DNA of 12,988 nt from Rubritepida sp. GTDB taxonomy: Bacteria; Pseudomonadota; Alphaproteobacteria; Acetobacterales; Acetobacteraceae. The position numbers and the translations under genes were made by a program. The stretch is taken from the NCBI GenBank assembly GCA_014376425.1, contig JACMRO010000210.1, forward strand, positions 1 through 12,988, written 5' to 3'. The notes beneath the pieces are model-generated. The model was not told the origin of the DNA. It searched no databases and saw only the letters and a list, made by a program, of their open reading frames with translations. Below are positions 6,609 to 12,988 of this stretch, piece after piece. Position 1 is the first letter of the stretch. Each line of letters opens with the position of its first letter.

Positions 6609-7582
6609 ATTCGAGCGCGGTGGCGCGCCAGGTCGGCATCGACCATCTCCGCGACCATCGTCTCGAGCGATGTCGCCGGCGTCCAGCCAAGCTTTTCCCG
6701 CGCCTTGCGCGCGGCGCCATGCAGCACGTCGACCTCAGCCGGCCGCAGGAAAGCGACGTCGGTCTTCACATGCCGCTCGTAGTCGAGCCCGGCATGGGCA
6801 AAGGCCAGGCGGCAGAATTCCCGCACGCTGGTGGTCCGCCCCGTCGCCAGTACGTAGTCGTCTGCCACATCCTGTTGCAGCATGCGCCACATGCCCTCGA
6901 CGTAGTCGCGCGCATGGCCCCAATCCCGCGTCGCATCGAGATTTCCCATGGCGAGTTCGGTGGCGAGGCCGAGCTTGATGCGCGCCACCCCGTCGGTCAC
7001 CTTGCGGGTGACGAATTCGATACCGCGCAACGGGCTCTCATGATTGAACAGGATGCCGCTCGAGGCGTGCATGCCGAAGCTTTCGCGGTAATTCACGGTC
7101 AACCAGTGGGCGTAGAGCTTGGCCACCGCGTAGGGGCTGCGCGGGTAGAAGGGTGTCTTTTCGGACTGCACCTTCTCCTGGATCAGACCATACATCTCGG
7201 AGGACGATGCCTGGTAAAAACGTGCCTGCGGCCGCACCAGCCGCACCGCCTCCAGCAGGTTGGCGGCACCCATGGCGGTGACCTGGCCGGTCAGTAGCGG
7301 CTGGTTCCAGCTGGCTTTGACGAAGCTCTGGGCACCCAGATTGTAAATCTCGTCAGGGGCGGTTTCGTTCAGAGCCCGGATCAGCGACGAGATGTCGGTC
7401 AGGTTGCCGTCAACCAGCGTCACCTGGCCTGCGATGCCAAGCCAGCGTAGCCGCTCGGCGATAACATCGGCCGAGGCGGAGCGGCGCAGCAGGCCGAACA
7501 CGGCGTACCCCTTAGCCAGCAGCAGCTGCGACAGGTAGGCGCCGTCCTGGCCGGTCACACCGGTGATAAGGGCACGCTTCAT
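6605..7582 (-). CDS. gmd: GDP-mannose 4,6-dehydratase
   Basis: A cytoplasmic short-chain dehydrogenase/reductase-type enzyme that converts GDP-D-mannose to GDP-4-dehydro-6-deoxy-D-mannose, the precursor of GDP-fucose, GDP-rhamnose and related sugars for surface polysaccharide. It has 325 residues, somewhat shorter than E. coli Gmd but normal for many proteobacterial forms. Visible features are the NADP-binding TGVTGQDGAYL (from residue 7), LLRRSA (31-36, the Arg pair that holds NADP), YNLGAQSFV (80-88), SSSEMYG (126-132, with Ser127 where many relatives have catalytic Thr, and Glu129), Tyr151 and Lys155 of YxxxK (SPYAVAK), and LFNHESPLRG (178-187). Start ATG7582 gives the expected N-terminus; the Shine-Dalgarno site (AAAGAG) is weak. 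The usual next enzyme (fcl or rmd) and glycosyltransferases are not beside it; instead it overlaps the kinase gene downstream by 4 nt. Identity is confident. Confidence 0.95.
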   Translation of the reverse strand: MKRALITGVTGQDGAYLSQLLLAKGYAVFGLLRRSASADVIAERLRWLGIAGQVTLVDGNLTDISSLIRALNETAPDEIYNLGAQSFVKASWNQPLLTGQVTAMGAANLLEAVRLVRPQARFYQASSSEMYGLIQEKVQSEKTPFYPRSPYAVAKLYAHWLTVNYRESFGMHASSGILFNHESPLRGIEFVTRKVTDGVARIKLGLATELAMGNLDATRDWGHARDYVEGMWRMLQQDVADDYVLATGRTTSVREFCRLAFAHAGLDYERHVKTDVAFLRPAEVDVLHGAARKAREKLGWTPATSLETMVAEMVDADLARHRARM

Positions 7583-7864
7583 GAAAACACTCTTTCGATC
7601 CGTTGGCCGCAGCCTGCCAGGAGCCGCGACGATTTCGTACGTCCGCTATCGTTCAAGAAGGCCAGCGCCTTGTAATAGGGTTTGGCAAAACCGCACCAGA
7701 GGCGCTGCATCCAACTAGAACAGCGCTTTGCATCTGGGCCCCTTCGCTCCCGCGTCTTCCAGCAAAAGTCCCCTGGCGGCAGCGCACCAACTTCTCCCCA
7801 TCTTTTGCATTCCTTGTGGGGTTGGAACGCCGTATACCCTGGGTGGCAATAAGGCTGAAAAAGC
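7583..7864. other. Divergent intergenic region between gmd and the response regulator
   Basis: 282 nt with no gene I can support. It is visibly less GC-rich than its surroundings (about 58% by hand count over 7621-7860). It must hold the start signals for gmd (leftward) and for the receiver gene (rightward). Before the receiver gene, AAGG (7851-7854) lies 10 nt from ATG7865. TTGGAAC (7822-7828) and TATACC (7833-7838) resemble promoter parts, but no pair has proper spacing. Short open frames here have no recognisable domain and only extend into the neighbours' opposite strands. Confidence 0.5.
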
Positions 7865-8236
7865 ATGAGAACGCTGGTTGGATGTCGTGTCCTGGTTGCC
7901 GAGGATGAGCCGCTGGTCGCCATGCTGCTCGAAGATGTGCTGCTCGATGCCGGGGCGACCATCCTGGGCCCCGCCTCCACCGTTGCAGAGGCCTTGCTGC
8001 TTACGGCCCAGCAGCGGCCAGACCTCGCTGTCCTCGATTTGAACCTCTCCGGTGAGACCTGCCTCGCAGTGGCCGACGCGCTGGCAGCCGCCGGCGTGCC
8101 GTTTCTCGTGGCCACCGGCTTCGGCGCGGACGACCCCCTGCCGCGCCATGCCGGCGTGCAGGTGCTGCAAAAACCCTACGAGCCGACAGCGCTGATCGAT
8201 GCACTTTGCCGCCTGGGCAGTCCAGTCCGGATCTGA
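7865..8236 (+). CDS. Single-domain (receiver-only) response regulator
   Basis: A 123-residue cytoplasmic CheY-like receiver with no output domain. Visible features are the acidic pocket Glu13-Asp14 (VLVAEDEP), phospho-acceptor Asp58 (LAVLDLNLSG), Thr84 in VATGFG, and Lys103 in LQKPYEP. The ATG-[FY]-G stretch with KPY resembles the alphaproteobacterial 'FAT GUY' class of receivers, which work with sensor kinases as phosphate sinks or relays rather than binding DNA; this subclass call is inference. ATG7865 has AAGG 10 nt upstream and gives the normal N-terminus. It is divergent from gmd and the hybrid kinase (7583-7864 between them), making it a reasonable phosphorelay partner. It also precedes hyuB on the same strand by 45 nt, with no clear terminator between, so it may be cotranscribed with the hydantoinase genes. 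Confidence 0.9.
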   Translation: MRTLVGCRVLVAEDEPLVAMLLEDVLLDAGATILGPASTVAEALLLTAQQRPDLAVLDLNLSGETCLAVADALAAAGVPFLVATGFGADDPLPRHAGVQVLQKPYEPTALIDALCRLGSPVRI

Positions 8237-8248
8237 ACCACCCCTTGA

Positions 8249-8271
8249 CGCATGCGCTGCGGCCGCGTGCG
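8249..8271 (+). promoter_or_regulatory. Hairpin just upstream of the hyuB start
   Basis: CGCATGCG (8249-8256) pairs with CGCGTGCG (8264-8271), eight pairs including one G-U, around a seven-base loop. It ends 10 nt before ATG8282, where a Shine-Dalgarno site should be and none is obvious. It could hold down hyuB translation or be a weak transcript end after the receiver gene. Such stems are common by chance in GC-rich DNA. Confidence 0.25.
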
Positions 8272-8281
8272 ATGTCGCCCC

Positions 8282-9898
8282 ATGGATCCCATTACTCTCG
8301 AAGTGCATTGGTCGCGGCTGATCTCGATCGCCGACGAAGCTGCCACCGCCCTGCTGCGCACCGCCTTCTCCACGATCGTGCGAGAAAGCAACGATTTCGC
8401 CACCGTGCTGATGGACCAGCACGGCAACAGCGTCAGCGAGAACACCGGCGGCATCGCCAGCTTCTCCTGCATCCTGCCCCGCACCACCCGCGCCTTCCTG
8501 GAAAAATTTCCGGCCGACAGCTGGGCGGAGGGCGATTGCGTCATCACCAACGACCCCTGGCTGGCGACCGGGCACCTGCCGGATATCACCGCCGTCTCGC
8601 CCATTTTCCATCGCGGCCGGCTGGTCGGCTTCGCCGGCTCCATCGCGCACAGCCCCGATGTGGGTGGCGCGCTGTGGGGCGCCGACTGCCAGGAAGTGTT
8701 CGAGGAGGGCGTGCGCATCCCGCCCACCCGCATCATCCGCGCCGGCGAATGGAACCGCGACGTGCTGGACATGTTCCTGGCCAATGTCCGTGTTCCCCGC
8801 CAGGTGCAGGGCGACCTGGAGGCGCAGGTCACCGCCAACCAGGTCTGCGCCGCCGGGGTTCGCGAATTCCTCGACGATGCCGGGCTGGAGGAGTTGTCGA
8901 CCCTGGGCGCCGCCCTGGCCGACCGCACGGATGCCGCGATGCGCCGCGCCATCGCGGCCCTGCCGGACGGCGAATACCGGGCGGTGCAGGAGGCGGACGG
9001 CTTCGATGCGCAGACCACCCGCATCGTCTGCACCGTGCGCGTCGCCGGCGACACGATGGAGATCGACTACGAGGGCACCAGCCCGCAGATCGCCCGCGGC
9101 ATCAACTGCGTCTGGAACTACACCCACGCCTATTCCGTCTATCCGGTGAAATGCGCGCTGGACCCCTTCACGCCGCGCAACGAGGGCAGCTATCGCGCCA
9201 TCACCGTGCGCGCGCCCGAGCGTTGCATCCTCAACCCGCTCTACCCCGCGCCGGTCAGTGCGCGGCAACTGACCGGGCACCTGCTGGCCGGCGCCATCTA
9301 CCGGGCGCTGGCGCCTGTCATCCCCAGCCAAATCATCGCCGATTGCGGTGGCGCGCCCACCATGCGCTGCCTGTTCTCGGGCCTGGACGCGCATGGCGAC
9401 CGGTTCAGCCAAGTGCTGTTCGCCTCCGGTGGCATGGGCGCGGCGCCGCATCGCGACGGCCTGCCAACGACCGCATTCCCGACCAATGCGGGCGCCGGCT
9501 CGATCGAGGCATTCGAAAGCGTGGCGCCCCTGGTTGTGTGGCGCAAGCAGTTCCGCCCCGATAGCGGCGGACCGGGGCGCCTGCGCGGCGGGCTTGGGCA
9601 GGAAGCGGAGATCGAGGTGCGCTCGCCCGCCGCGCTGCGCCTGTCGTTGCTGAGCGACCGGCGCGACCATCCGGCGCAGGGCGTGCTAGGCGGCGCGCCG
9701 GGCGCGTGTTCGGACATTCGGATGAGCGATGGCACCAGGCCACACCCGAAGTCACGCACCACGATCGCCCCCGGCGTGCGCCTGGTGATGACCTATGCCG
9801 GCGGTGGCGGTTATGGCCCGCCGGGGGAGCGCGACCCGGCGGCACTGGCCACCGACATTCGCGACGGCGTGGTCACCCGGCCGGGGGACTACCAGTGA
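8282..9898 (+). CDS. hyuB: Hydantoinase B/oxoprolinase family protein (HyuB)
   Basis: The B subunit of an N-methylhydantoinase/5-oxoprolinase/acetophenone-carboxylase-type enzyme, which with the ATP-using A subunit opens cyclic amides or carboxylates ketones. It has 538 residues from ATG8282. That start gives the family N-terminus MDPITLEV; an in-frame ATG at 8252 would add ten residues that look like noise. Conserved stretches are LLRTAFSTIVRES (24-36), NDPWLATGHLPD (90-101), AHSPDVGGALWG (122-133), a later GGMGA and FPTNA, then GRLRGGLGQE, and the C-terminal GGGGYGPPGERDP followed by DIRDGVV. Everything expected is present. It lies 45 nt after the receiver gene and overlaps hyuA by GTGA, so the subunits are translationally coupled, with B before A. 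The substrate cannot be told from sequence; hydantoins, 5-oxoproline-like compounds and aromatic ketones are family options. No Shine-Dalgarno site is clear. Confidence 0.92.
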   Translation: MDPITLEVHWSRLISIADEAATALLRTAFSTIVRESNDFATVLMDQHGNSVSENTGGIASFSCILPRTTRAFLEKFPADSWAEGDCVITNDPWLATGHLPDITAVSPIFHRGRLVGFAGSIAHSPDVGGALWGADCQEVFEEGVRIPPTRIIRAGEWNRDVLDMFLANVRVPRQVQGDLEAQVTANQVCAAGVREFLDDAGLEELSTLGAALADRTDAAMRRAIAALPDGEYRAVQEADGFDAQTTRIVCTVRVAGDTMEIDYEGTSPQIARGINCVWNYTHAYSVYPVKCALDPFTPRNEGSYRAITVRAPERCILNPLYPAPVSARQLTGHLLAGAIYRALAPVIPSQIIADCGGAPTMRCLFSGLDAHGDRFSQVLFASGGMGAAPHRDGLPTTAFPTNAGAGSIEAFESVAPLVVWRKQFRPDSGGPGRLRGGLGQEAEIEVRSPAALRLSLLSDRRDHPAQGVLGGAPGACSDIRMSDGTRPHPKSRTTIAPGVRLVMTYAGGGGYGPPGERDPAALATDIRDGVVTRPGDYQ

Positions 9899-11985
9899 GC
9901 GCGCACACCGCGCCGCGCGCGCTCGGCGCTCGGGTGGGGGTCGACGTTGGCGGCACATTCACCGACCTCGTGCTGCACGACGCGACGCGGGGGATTACCC
10001 GCACCGGCAAGCTGCTCACCACGCCCGATGACCCGTCGCGCGCCATCGTGGATGGCATCGCCCGCATACTGCGTGAGGCGGGGCTGACGCCTGGCGACCT
10101 GCATTCCATCGTTCATGGCACCACCCTCGTCACCAACACCATTATCGAACGCACCGGGGCCAGGGTCGGGCTGCTGACCACGGCGGGCTTCCGCGACGCG
10201 CTGGAGATCGGCCGGGAGATCCGTTATGACCTCTACGACCTCTTCCTGGAGCCGCCGCCCACGCTGGTGCCGCGCCACCTACGCCTCGAAGTGCCCGAGC
10301 GCATTTCGGCCCAGGGCGAGGTGCTCCTGGCGCTCGATGAGACGGTGTTGCTCGCGCAGGGCAGGGCGCTGGTCGCCGACGGGGCCGAGGCGATCGCCGT
10401 CGCCTTCCTGCACAGCTACCGGGAGGCCGCGCATGAACGGCGCGCGGGCGAGCTTTTGGCGCCGCTCGGCCTGCCGGTCACCCTATCCAGTGCCGTGGCG
10501 CCCGAGATCCGCGAATACGAACGCACCTCGACCGCATGCGCCAACGCCTATGTCCAGCCACGCATGCAGCGCTATCTCCGCAAGCTCGAGGCCGATCTGC
10601 GGGGCACCGGCTTCAGCGGTGCGCTCTACGTCATGCTGTCCTCGGGCGGCATCGCCTCGCTGGCCGAGGCGATGGCCTTTCCCATCCGGTTGATCGAAAG
10701 CGGACCCGCCGCCGGCGCCATGGCCGCGGCCTTCATCGCCCGCCAGGCAGGGCTGGATGCGGTGGTCAGCTACGACATGGGCGGCACCACCGCCAGGATG
10801 TGGGTGGTGGAGAACGGCGCCCCCGACCACAAGCATGATTTCGAGGCCGGACGGGTGCGCCGCTTCGCCCGCGGCTCGGGGCTGCCGCTGAAGGTGTCGG
10901 TGGTGGACATGATCGAGATCGGCGCCGGCGGCGGGTCGATCGCGCGTGTCGAGCCCGGTTCGGGGCTGATGAAGGTGGGGCCGCGCAGCGCCGGCGCCCG
11001 GCCCGGCCCGGTGTGCTACGGCCAGGGTGGTACCGAACCCACGGTCACCGATGCCGACCTGCTGCTGGGGCGGCTCGATCCCGGGCATTTCCTAGGCGGC
11101 GAGATGGCTTTGGACCAAGGGCTGGTGCAGCGCGCCGTCGAGGGCGGGGTGGCCGCGTCGCTGGGCATGGGCGTGGCGGAGACGGCGCTGGGGATCAGCC
11201 GCATCGTCGATGAGACGATGGCCGCCGCCACCCGCATGCACCTGGCCGAGAAGGGGCGCGACCCGCGCCGCTACACGCTGATTGCCTTTGGCGGCGCGGG
11301 GCCGGTGCATGCCTGCAATCTGGCGCGGCTGCTGAAGATGGGCCGCGTGATGGTGCCGCTTGGTGCCGGCGTCGCCTCGGCGCTGGGCTTCCTGGTCGCA
11401 CCGCCAGCCACCGACGCCGTGCGCAGCCTGGTGGGCCGGCTGGAGCGGCTGGACTACCCGGCCATCAACGCGCTCTACGCGGCGATGCGTGCGCAATGCG
11501 ATGCGCTGCTGCTGGAGGCCGGCGCGGTGGCGGGGGAGATCGCCTACCGCGCGGTCGCCGAAATGCGCCATGTCGGGCAGGGGTTCGAGATCCCGGTGCC
11601 GCTACCGGGGCTGGAGCTGTCGCCCGCCGACCAGCCGGCCATCCGCGCGGCCTTTTTCGACGCCTACCGTGCCCGCTTCGGCCGCACTGTGGAGGATGCG
11701 CCGATCGAGGCGCTGACCTGGCGCCTCGCCGCCAGCGCGCCGCCCATCGAGATCAGCCTGCGGCGGGAGCCCAGCGGCGCCCCCGCCACCCGCGGCCACC
11801 GCGCCGTGCACTTCGAGGGTGTCGGCGAGGTGCAGGCGGCCGTACTGGACCGCTACGCGCTGCCTGCCGGCAGCCGGTTCCTGGGGCCAGCACTGGTTGA
11901 GGAACGGGAGAGCACCTGCGTCGTGCCGCCCGGTGCGGAATGCCACATCGATGAGCATCTCAATCTGGTCATCACGCTGGGCTGA
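9895..11985 (+). CDS. hyuA: Hydantoinase A/oxoprolinase family protein (HyuA)
   Basis: The A subunit of the hydantoinase/oxoprolinase-type enzyme, carrying the ASKHA-like ATP-binding fold that activates the substrate by phosphorylation. It has 696 residues from GTG9895, a normal length. The frame is open well upstream, but the family starts near here (RVGVDVGGTFTDL), and the GTG overlaps the hyuB stop as GTGA. Visible features are the first phosphate-binding loop DVGGTFTD (17-24), VHGTTLVTNTIIER (73-86), RTGARVGLLTTAGFRD (86-101), the second phosphate loop DMGGTTA (294-300), IGAGGGSIA (342-350), VGPRSAGARPGP (361-372), and FGGAGPVHA before the C-terminal domain, which ends with strands typical of the family. 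Residue 301 is Arg (GGTTARMW) where many relatives have Lys, a conservative change. Together with hyuB it should form one cytoplasmic ATP-dependent hydrolase or carboxylase. A strong hairpin follows the stop codon. Confidence 0.93.
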   Translation: MSAHTAPRALGARVGVDVGGTFTDLVLHDATRGITRTGKLLTTPDDPSRAIVDGIARILREAGLTPGDLHSIVHGTTLVTNTIIERTGARVGLLTTAGFRDALEIGREIRYDLYDLFLEPPPTLVPRHLRLEVPERISAQGEVLLALDETVLLAQGRALVADGAEAIAVAFLHSYREAAHERRAGELLAPLGLPVTLSSAVAPEIREYERTSTACANAYVQPRMQRYLRKLEADLRGTGFSGALYVMLSSGGIASLAEAMAFPIRLIESGPAAGAMAAAFIARQAGLDAVVSYDMGGTTARMWVVENGAPDHKHDFEAGRVRRFARGSGLPLKVSVVDMIEIGAGGGSIARVEPGSGLMKVGPRSAGARPGPVCYGQGGTEPTVTDADLLLGRLDPGHFLGGEMALDQGLVQRAVEGGVAASLGMGVAETALGISRIVDETMAAATRMHLAEKGRDPRRYTLIAFGGAGPVHACNLARLLKMGRVMVPLGAGVASALGFLVAPPATDAVRSLVGRLERLDYPAINALYAAMRAQCDALLLEAGAVAGEIAYRAVAEMRHVGQGFEIPVPLPGLELSPADQPAIRAAFFDAYRARFGRTVEDAPIEALTWRLAASAPPIEISLRREPSGAPATRGHRAVHFEGVGEVQAAVLDRYALPAGSRFLGPALVEERESTCVVPPGAECHIDEHLNLVITLG

Positions 11986-12004
11986 GTGTTTCGCGCCACC
12001 AAGG

Positions 12005-12030
12005 CGGGCCAGCGTCGCTATGCTGGCCCG
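12005..12030 (+). promoter_or_regulatory. Strong intercistronic hairpin between hyuA and the Bug receptor gene
   Basis: CGGGCCAGCGT (12005-12015) pairs with ATGCTGGCCCG (12020-12030): eleven pairs, one of them G-U, with a four-base loop CGCT. It begins 19 nt after the hyuA stop and ends 6 nt before the receptor gene's Shine-Dalgarno site. There is no T-run, so it is not a classic intrinsic terminator. It could stabilise the 3' end of a processed hyuBA message, reduce read-through, or set the ratio of enzyme to receptor. Confidence 0.55.
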
Positions 12031-12036
12031 GCAGCC

Positions 12037-12043
12037 AAAGGAG
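12037..12043 (+). promoter_or_regulatory. Shine-Dalgarno site of the Bug receptor gene
   Basis: AAAGGAG lies 6 nt before ATG12050. It is the best ribosome-binding site in the window and fixes that start; most other genes here rely on coupling or weak sites. It fits the high expression usual for periplasmic receptors. Confidence 0.75.
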
Positions 12044-12049
12044 ACCGCC

Positions 12050-12988
12050 ATGCGCCTGCCACGCCGCCTGCTGCCCGCTCTGGCTTCGCCCGGCATCGTT
12101 TTCGCCCAGGCGGACTGGCCCGCCCGCCCTGTCAGCATTGTCGTGCCATGGCCGGCTGGCGGCAGCACGGACAGCCTGGTGCGCGTCATCGCCCAGCACC
12201 TGGCCGCCGCCACCGGGCAGGTTTTCGTGGTCGAGAACCGCACTGGCGCGACCGGCACGGTGGGGCATGCCTATGTCGCGCGAGCCCGGGGCGACGGCTA
12301 CACGCTGCTGGTCGGCACCAATTCCACCTACGCCATCGCGCCGCATCTGATGACCGGCCTGCCTTACGAGGACAGCGCCTTCGCACCCGTCTCGCTGCTG
12401 GCGACCACGCCGCAGATGCTGGTGGCGCATCCCTCGCAGCCCTTTAACGACCTGGCCAGCTTCCTGGCCTTCGCCCGCGCCAATCCCGGCCGGCTATCCT
12501 TCGCCAGCTCCGGCAATGGTGGCACCAGCCACCTGGCGACGGAATTGCTGATGCAGATGGCGCGGGTGGAACTGCTGCATGTGCCCTATCGCGGCGGCGC
12601 GCCGGCGGCGCAGGCGCAGCTGGCGGGGGAGGTGCAGGTCACTTTCGTCGATGCCATCACCGCCATCCCGCATCTGCGCTCTGGCGGCATGCGGCCGTTG
12701 GGCGTGTCCACCGCCGCCCGCACGCCGCTGGCGCCCGAAGTGCCGACCATCGCCGAGGCCGGCCTGCCGGGCTTCGAGAGCAGCACCGACTTCGCTGCTC
12801 TGGCGCCGGCGGAAACGCTTGCGCCGCTGGTTGGGCGCATTTACGCCGCCTTCGCCGCCGCCCTGGCCGGTCAGGGCGTGCGGCAGCGCCTGCTCGGCCA
12901 GGGCGTCACGCCCATCGCCGGCCGGCCGGGGGGATTCGCCGCCTACCCGCGGCGTGGGGGCACAAAAAGGGGCGCGCCCATCGCCGCC
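12050..12988 (+). CDS. Bug-family periplasmic solute receptor (tripartite tricarboxylate transporter type), 3'-truncated by the window edge
   Basis: A periplasmic binding protein that captures carboxylates or related small molecules, usually for a TctAB-type permease. The frame is open from ATG12050 to the edge (313 codons, no stop), close to full length for the family (about 320). The N-terminus is a signal peptide with an Arg pair (MRLPRRLLPALA), probably cut near residue 19-20 (VFAQADWP). Family motifs are VSIVVPWPAGGSTD (28-41), VVENRTGATGTVG (60-72), GDGYTLLVGTNST (81-93), then FASSGNGGTSHLA, HVPYRGGAPA, LGVSTAARTPLAPEVPTIAEAGLPG. The last 22 residues (GRPGGFAAYPRRGG and on) fit the family poorly and may reflect sequence errors. 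No tctA or tctB gene is in the window; many such receptors are orphans. Position after hyuBA suggests it delivers substrate, or senses it, for that enzyme. Ligand unknown. Confidence 0.9.
   Translation, partial: MRLPRRLLPALASPGIVFAQADWPARPVSIVVPWPAGGSTDSLVRVIAQHLAAATGQVFVVENRTGATGTVGHAYVARARGDGYTLLVGTNSTYAIAPHLMTGLPYEDSAFAPVSLLATTPQMLVAHPSQPFNDLASFLAFARANPGRLSFASSGNGGTSHLATELLMQMARVELLHVPYRGGAPAAQAQLAGEVQVTFVDAITAIPHLRSGGMRPLGVSTAARTPLAPEVPTIAEAGLPGFESSTDFAALAPAETLAPLVGRIYAAFAAALAGQGVRQRLLGQGVTPIAGRPGGFAAYPRRGGTKRGAPIAA

Noticed and set aside
7796..7803. CCCCATCT, identical to the heat-shock sigma -10 consensus, upstream of the receiver gene
   Set aside because: No matching CTTGAA-like -35 element lies at the right distance (CCTGGCG is the nearest), and a lone eight-base match is weak.
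7824..7850. GGAAC resembling the alphaproteobacterial general-stress sigma (EcfG) -35 element
   Set aside because: The expected GTT-type -10 element 16-17 nt downstream is absent (GGCAAT instead).
7603..7864. Possible small gene or insertion-sequence remnant in the gmd/receiver spacer
   Set aside because: Short frames on both strands show no domain and no terminal inverted repeats or target duplications were seen; the lower GC content alone is explained by regulatory DNA.
7715..9670. A 651-codon open frame on the minus strand across the receiver gene and hyuB
   Set aside because: It mirrors two well-supported + strand genes, is Arg/Gly/Ala/His-rich with no recognisable domain, and is the kind of antisense frame GC-rich codon use creates.
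9706..9894. Upstream extension of hyuA inside hyuB
   Set aside because: The extra residues are out-of-frame hyuB with no family similarity; GTG9895 gives the normal N-terminus and a coupled GTGA overlap.

Overview
The window is about 13 kb of high-GC DNA, close to 70% G+C in most coding parts. Gene density and gene families (peptide-type ABC ATPases, an ATZ/TRZ-like amidohydrolase, HyuA/HyuB, a Bug-type solute receptor) suggest a soil or water proteobacterium. My best guess is Alphaproteobacteria, Acetobacteraceae (Roseomonas-like). That placement is inference from gene content and style; there is no rRNA or other marker here. Both ends cut through genes, so the window may be most or all of a contig.

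Region 1 (1-4212, + strand) is the 3' part of a catabolic and uptake operon. It holds the C-terminal part of an ATZ/TRZ-like amidohydrolase, two OppD/OppF-type ABC transporter ATPases, and an iron-type alcohol dehydrogenase that overlaps the second ATPase by ATGA. The permeases and substrate-binding protein expected for this transporter are not present and probably lie upstream. The two ATPase genes, normally almost touching, are separated by 193 nt, most of which is four contiguous copies of a 36-bp repeat. Each copy can form the same small hairpin, and the differences between copies keep it paired through G-U pairs. The amidohydrolase has Gly where the family has its metal-binding Asp.

Region 2 (4308-7582, - strand) is GDP-mannose 4,6-dehydratase (gmd) followed, with a GTGA overlap, by a membrane-anchored hybrid histidine kinase with a periplasmic sensor and a C-terminal receiver. 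A 282-nt, less GC-rich divergent spacer (7583-7864) separates gmd from the next group.

Region 3 (7865-12988, + strand) starts with a small receiver-only response regulator, a plausible partner of the kinase. It is followed by hyuB and hyuA (overlapping by GTGA, with hyuB first) and, after a strong intercistronic hairpin and a good Shine-Dalgarno site, a Bug-family periplasmic receptor that runs off the right edge. The last 60-70 nt of that gene translate poorly against the family, as if the sequence were error-prone there.

Regions 1 and 3 together read as uptake and hydrolysis of amide or cyclic-amide nitrogen compounds and carboxylates. The substrates cannot be named from sequence. I see no mobile element, tRNA, rRNA, CRISPR array or clearly new defence or biosynthetic system. 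The most unusual item is the structured 36-bp repeat inside the ABC operon.
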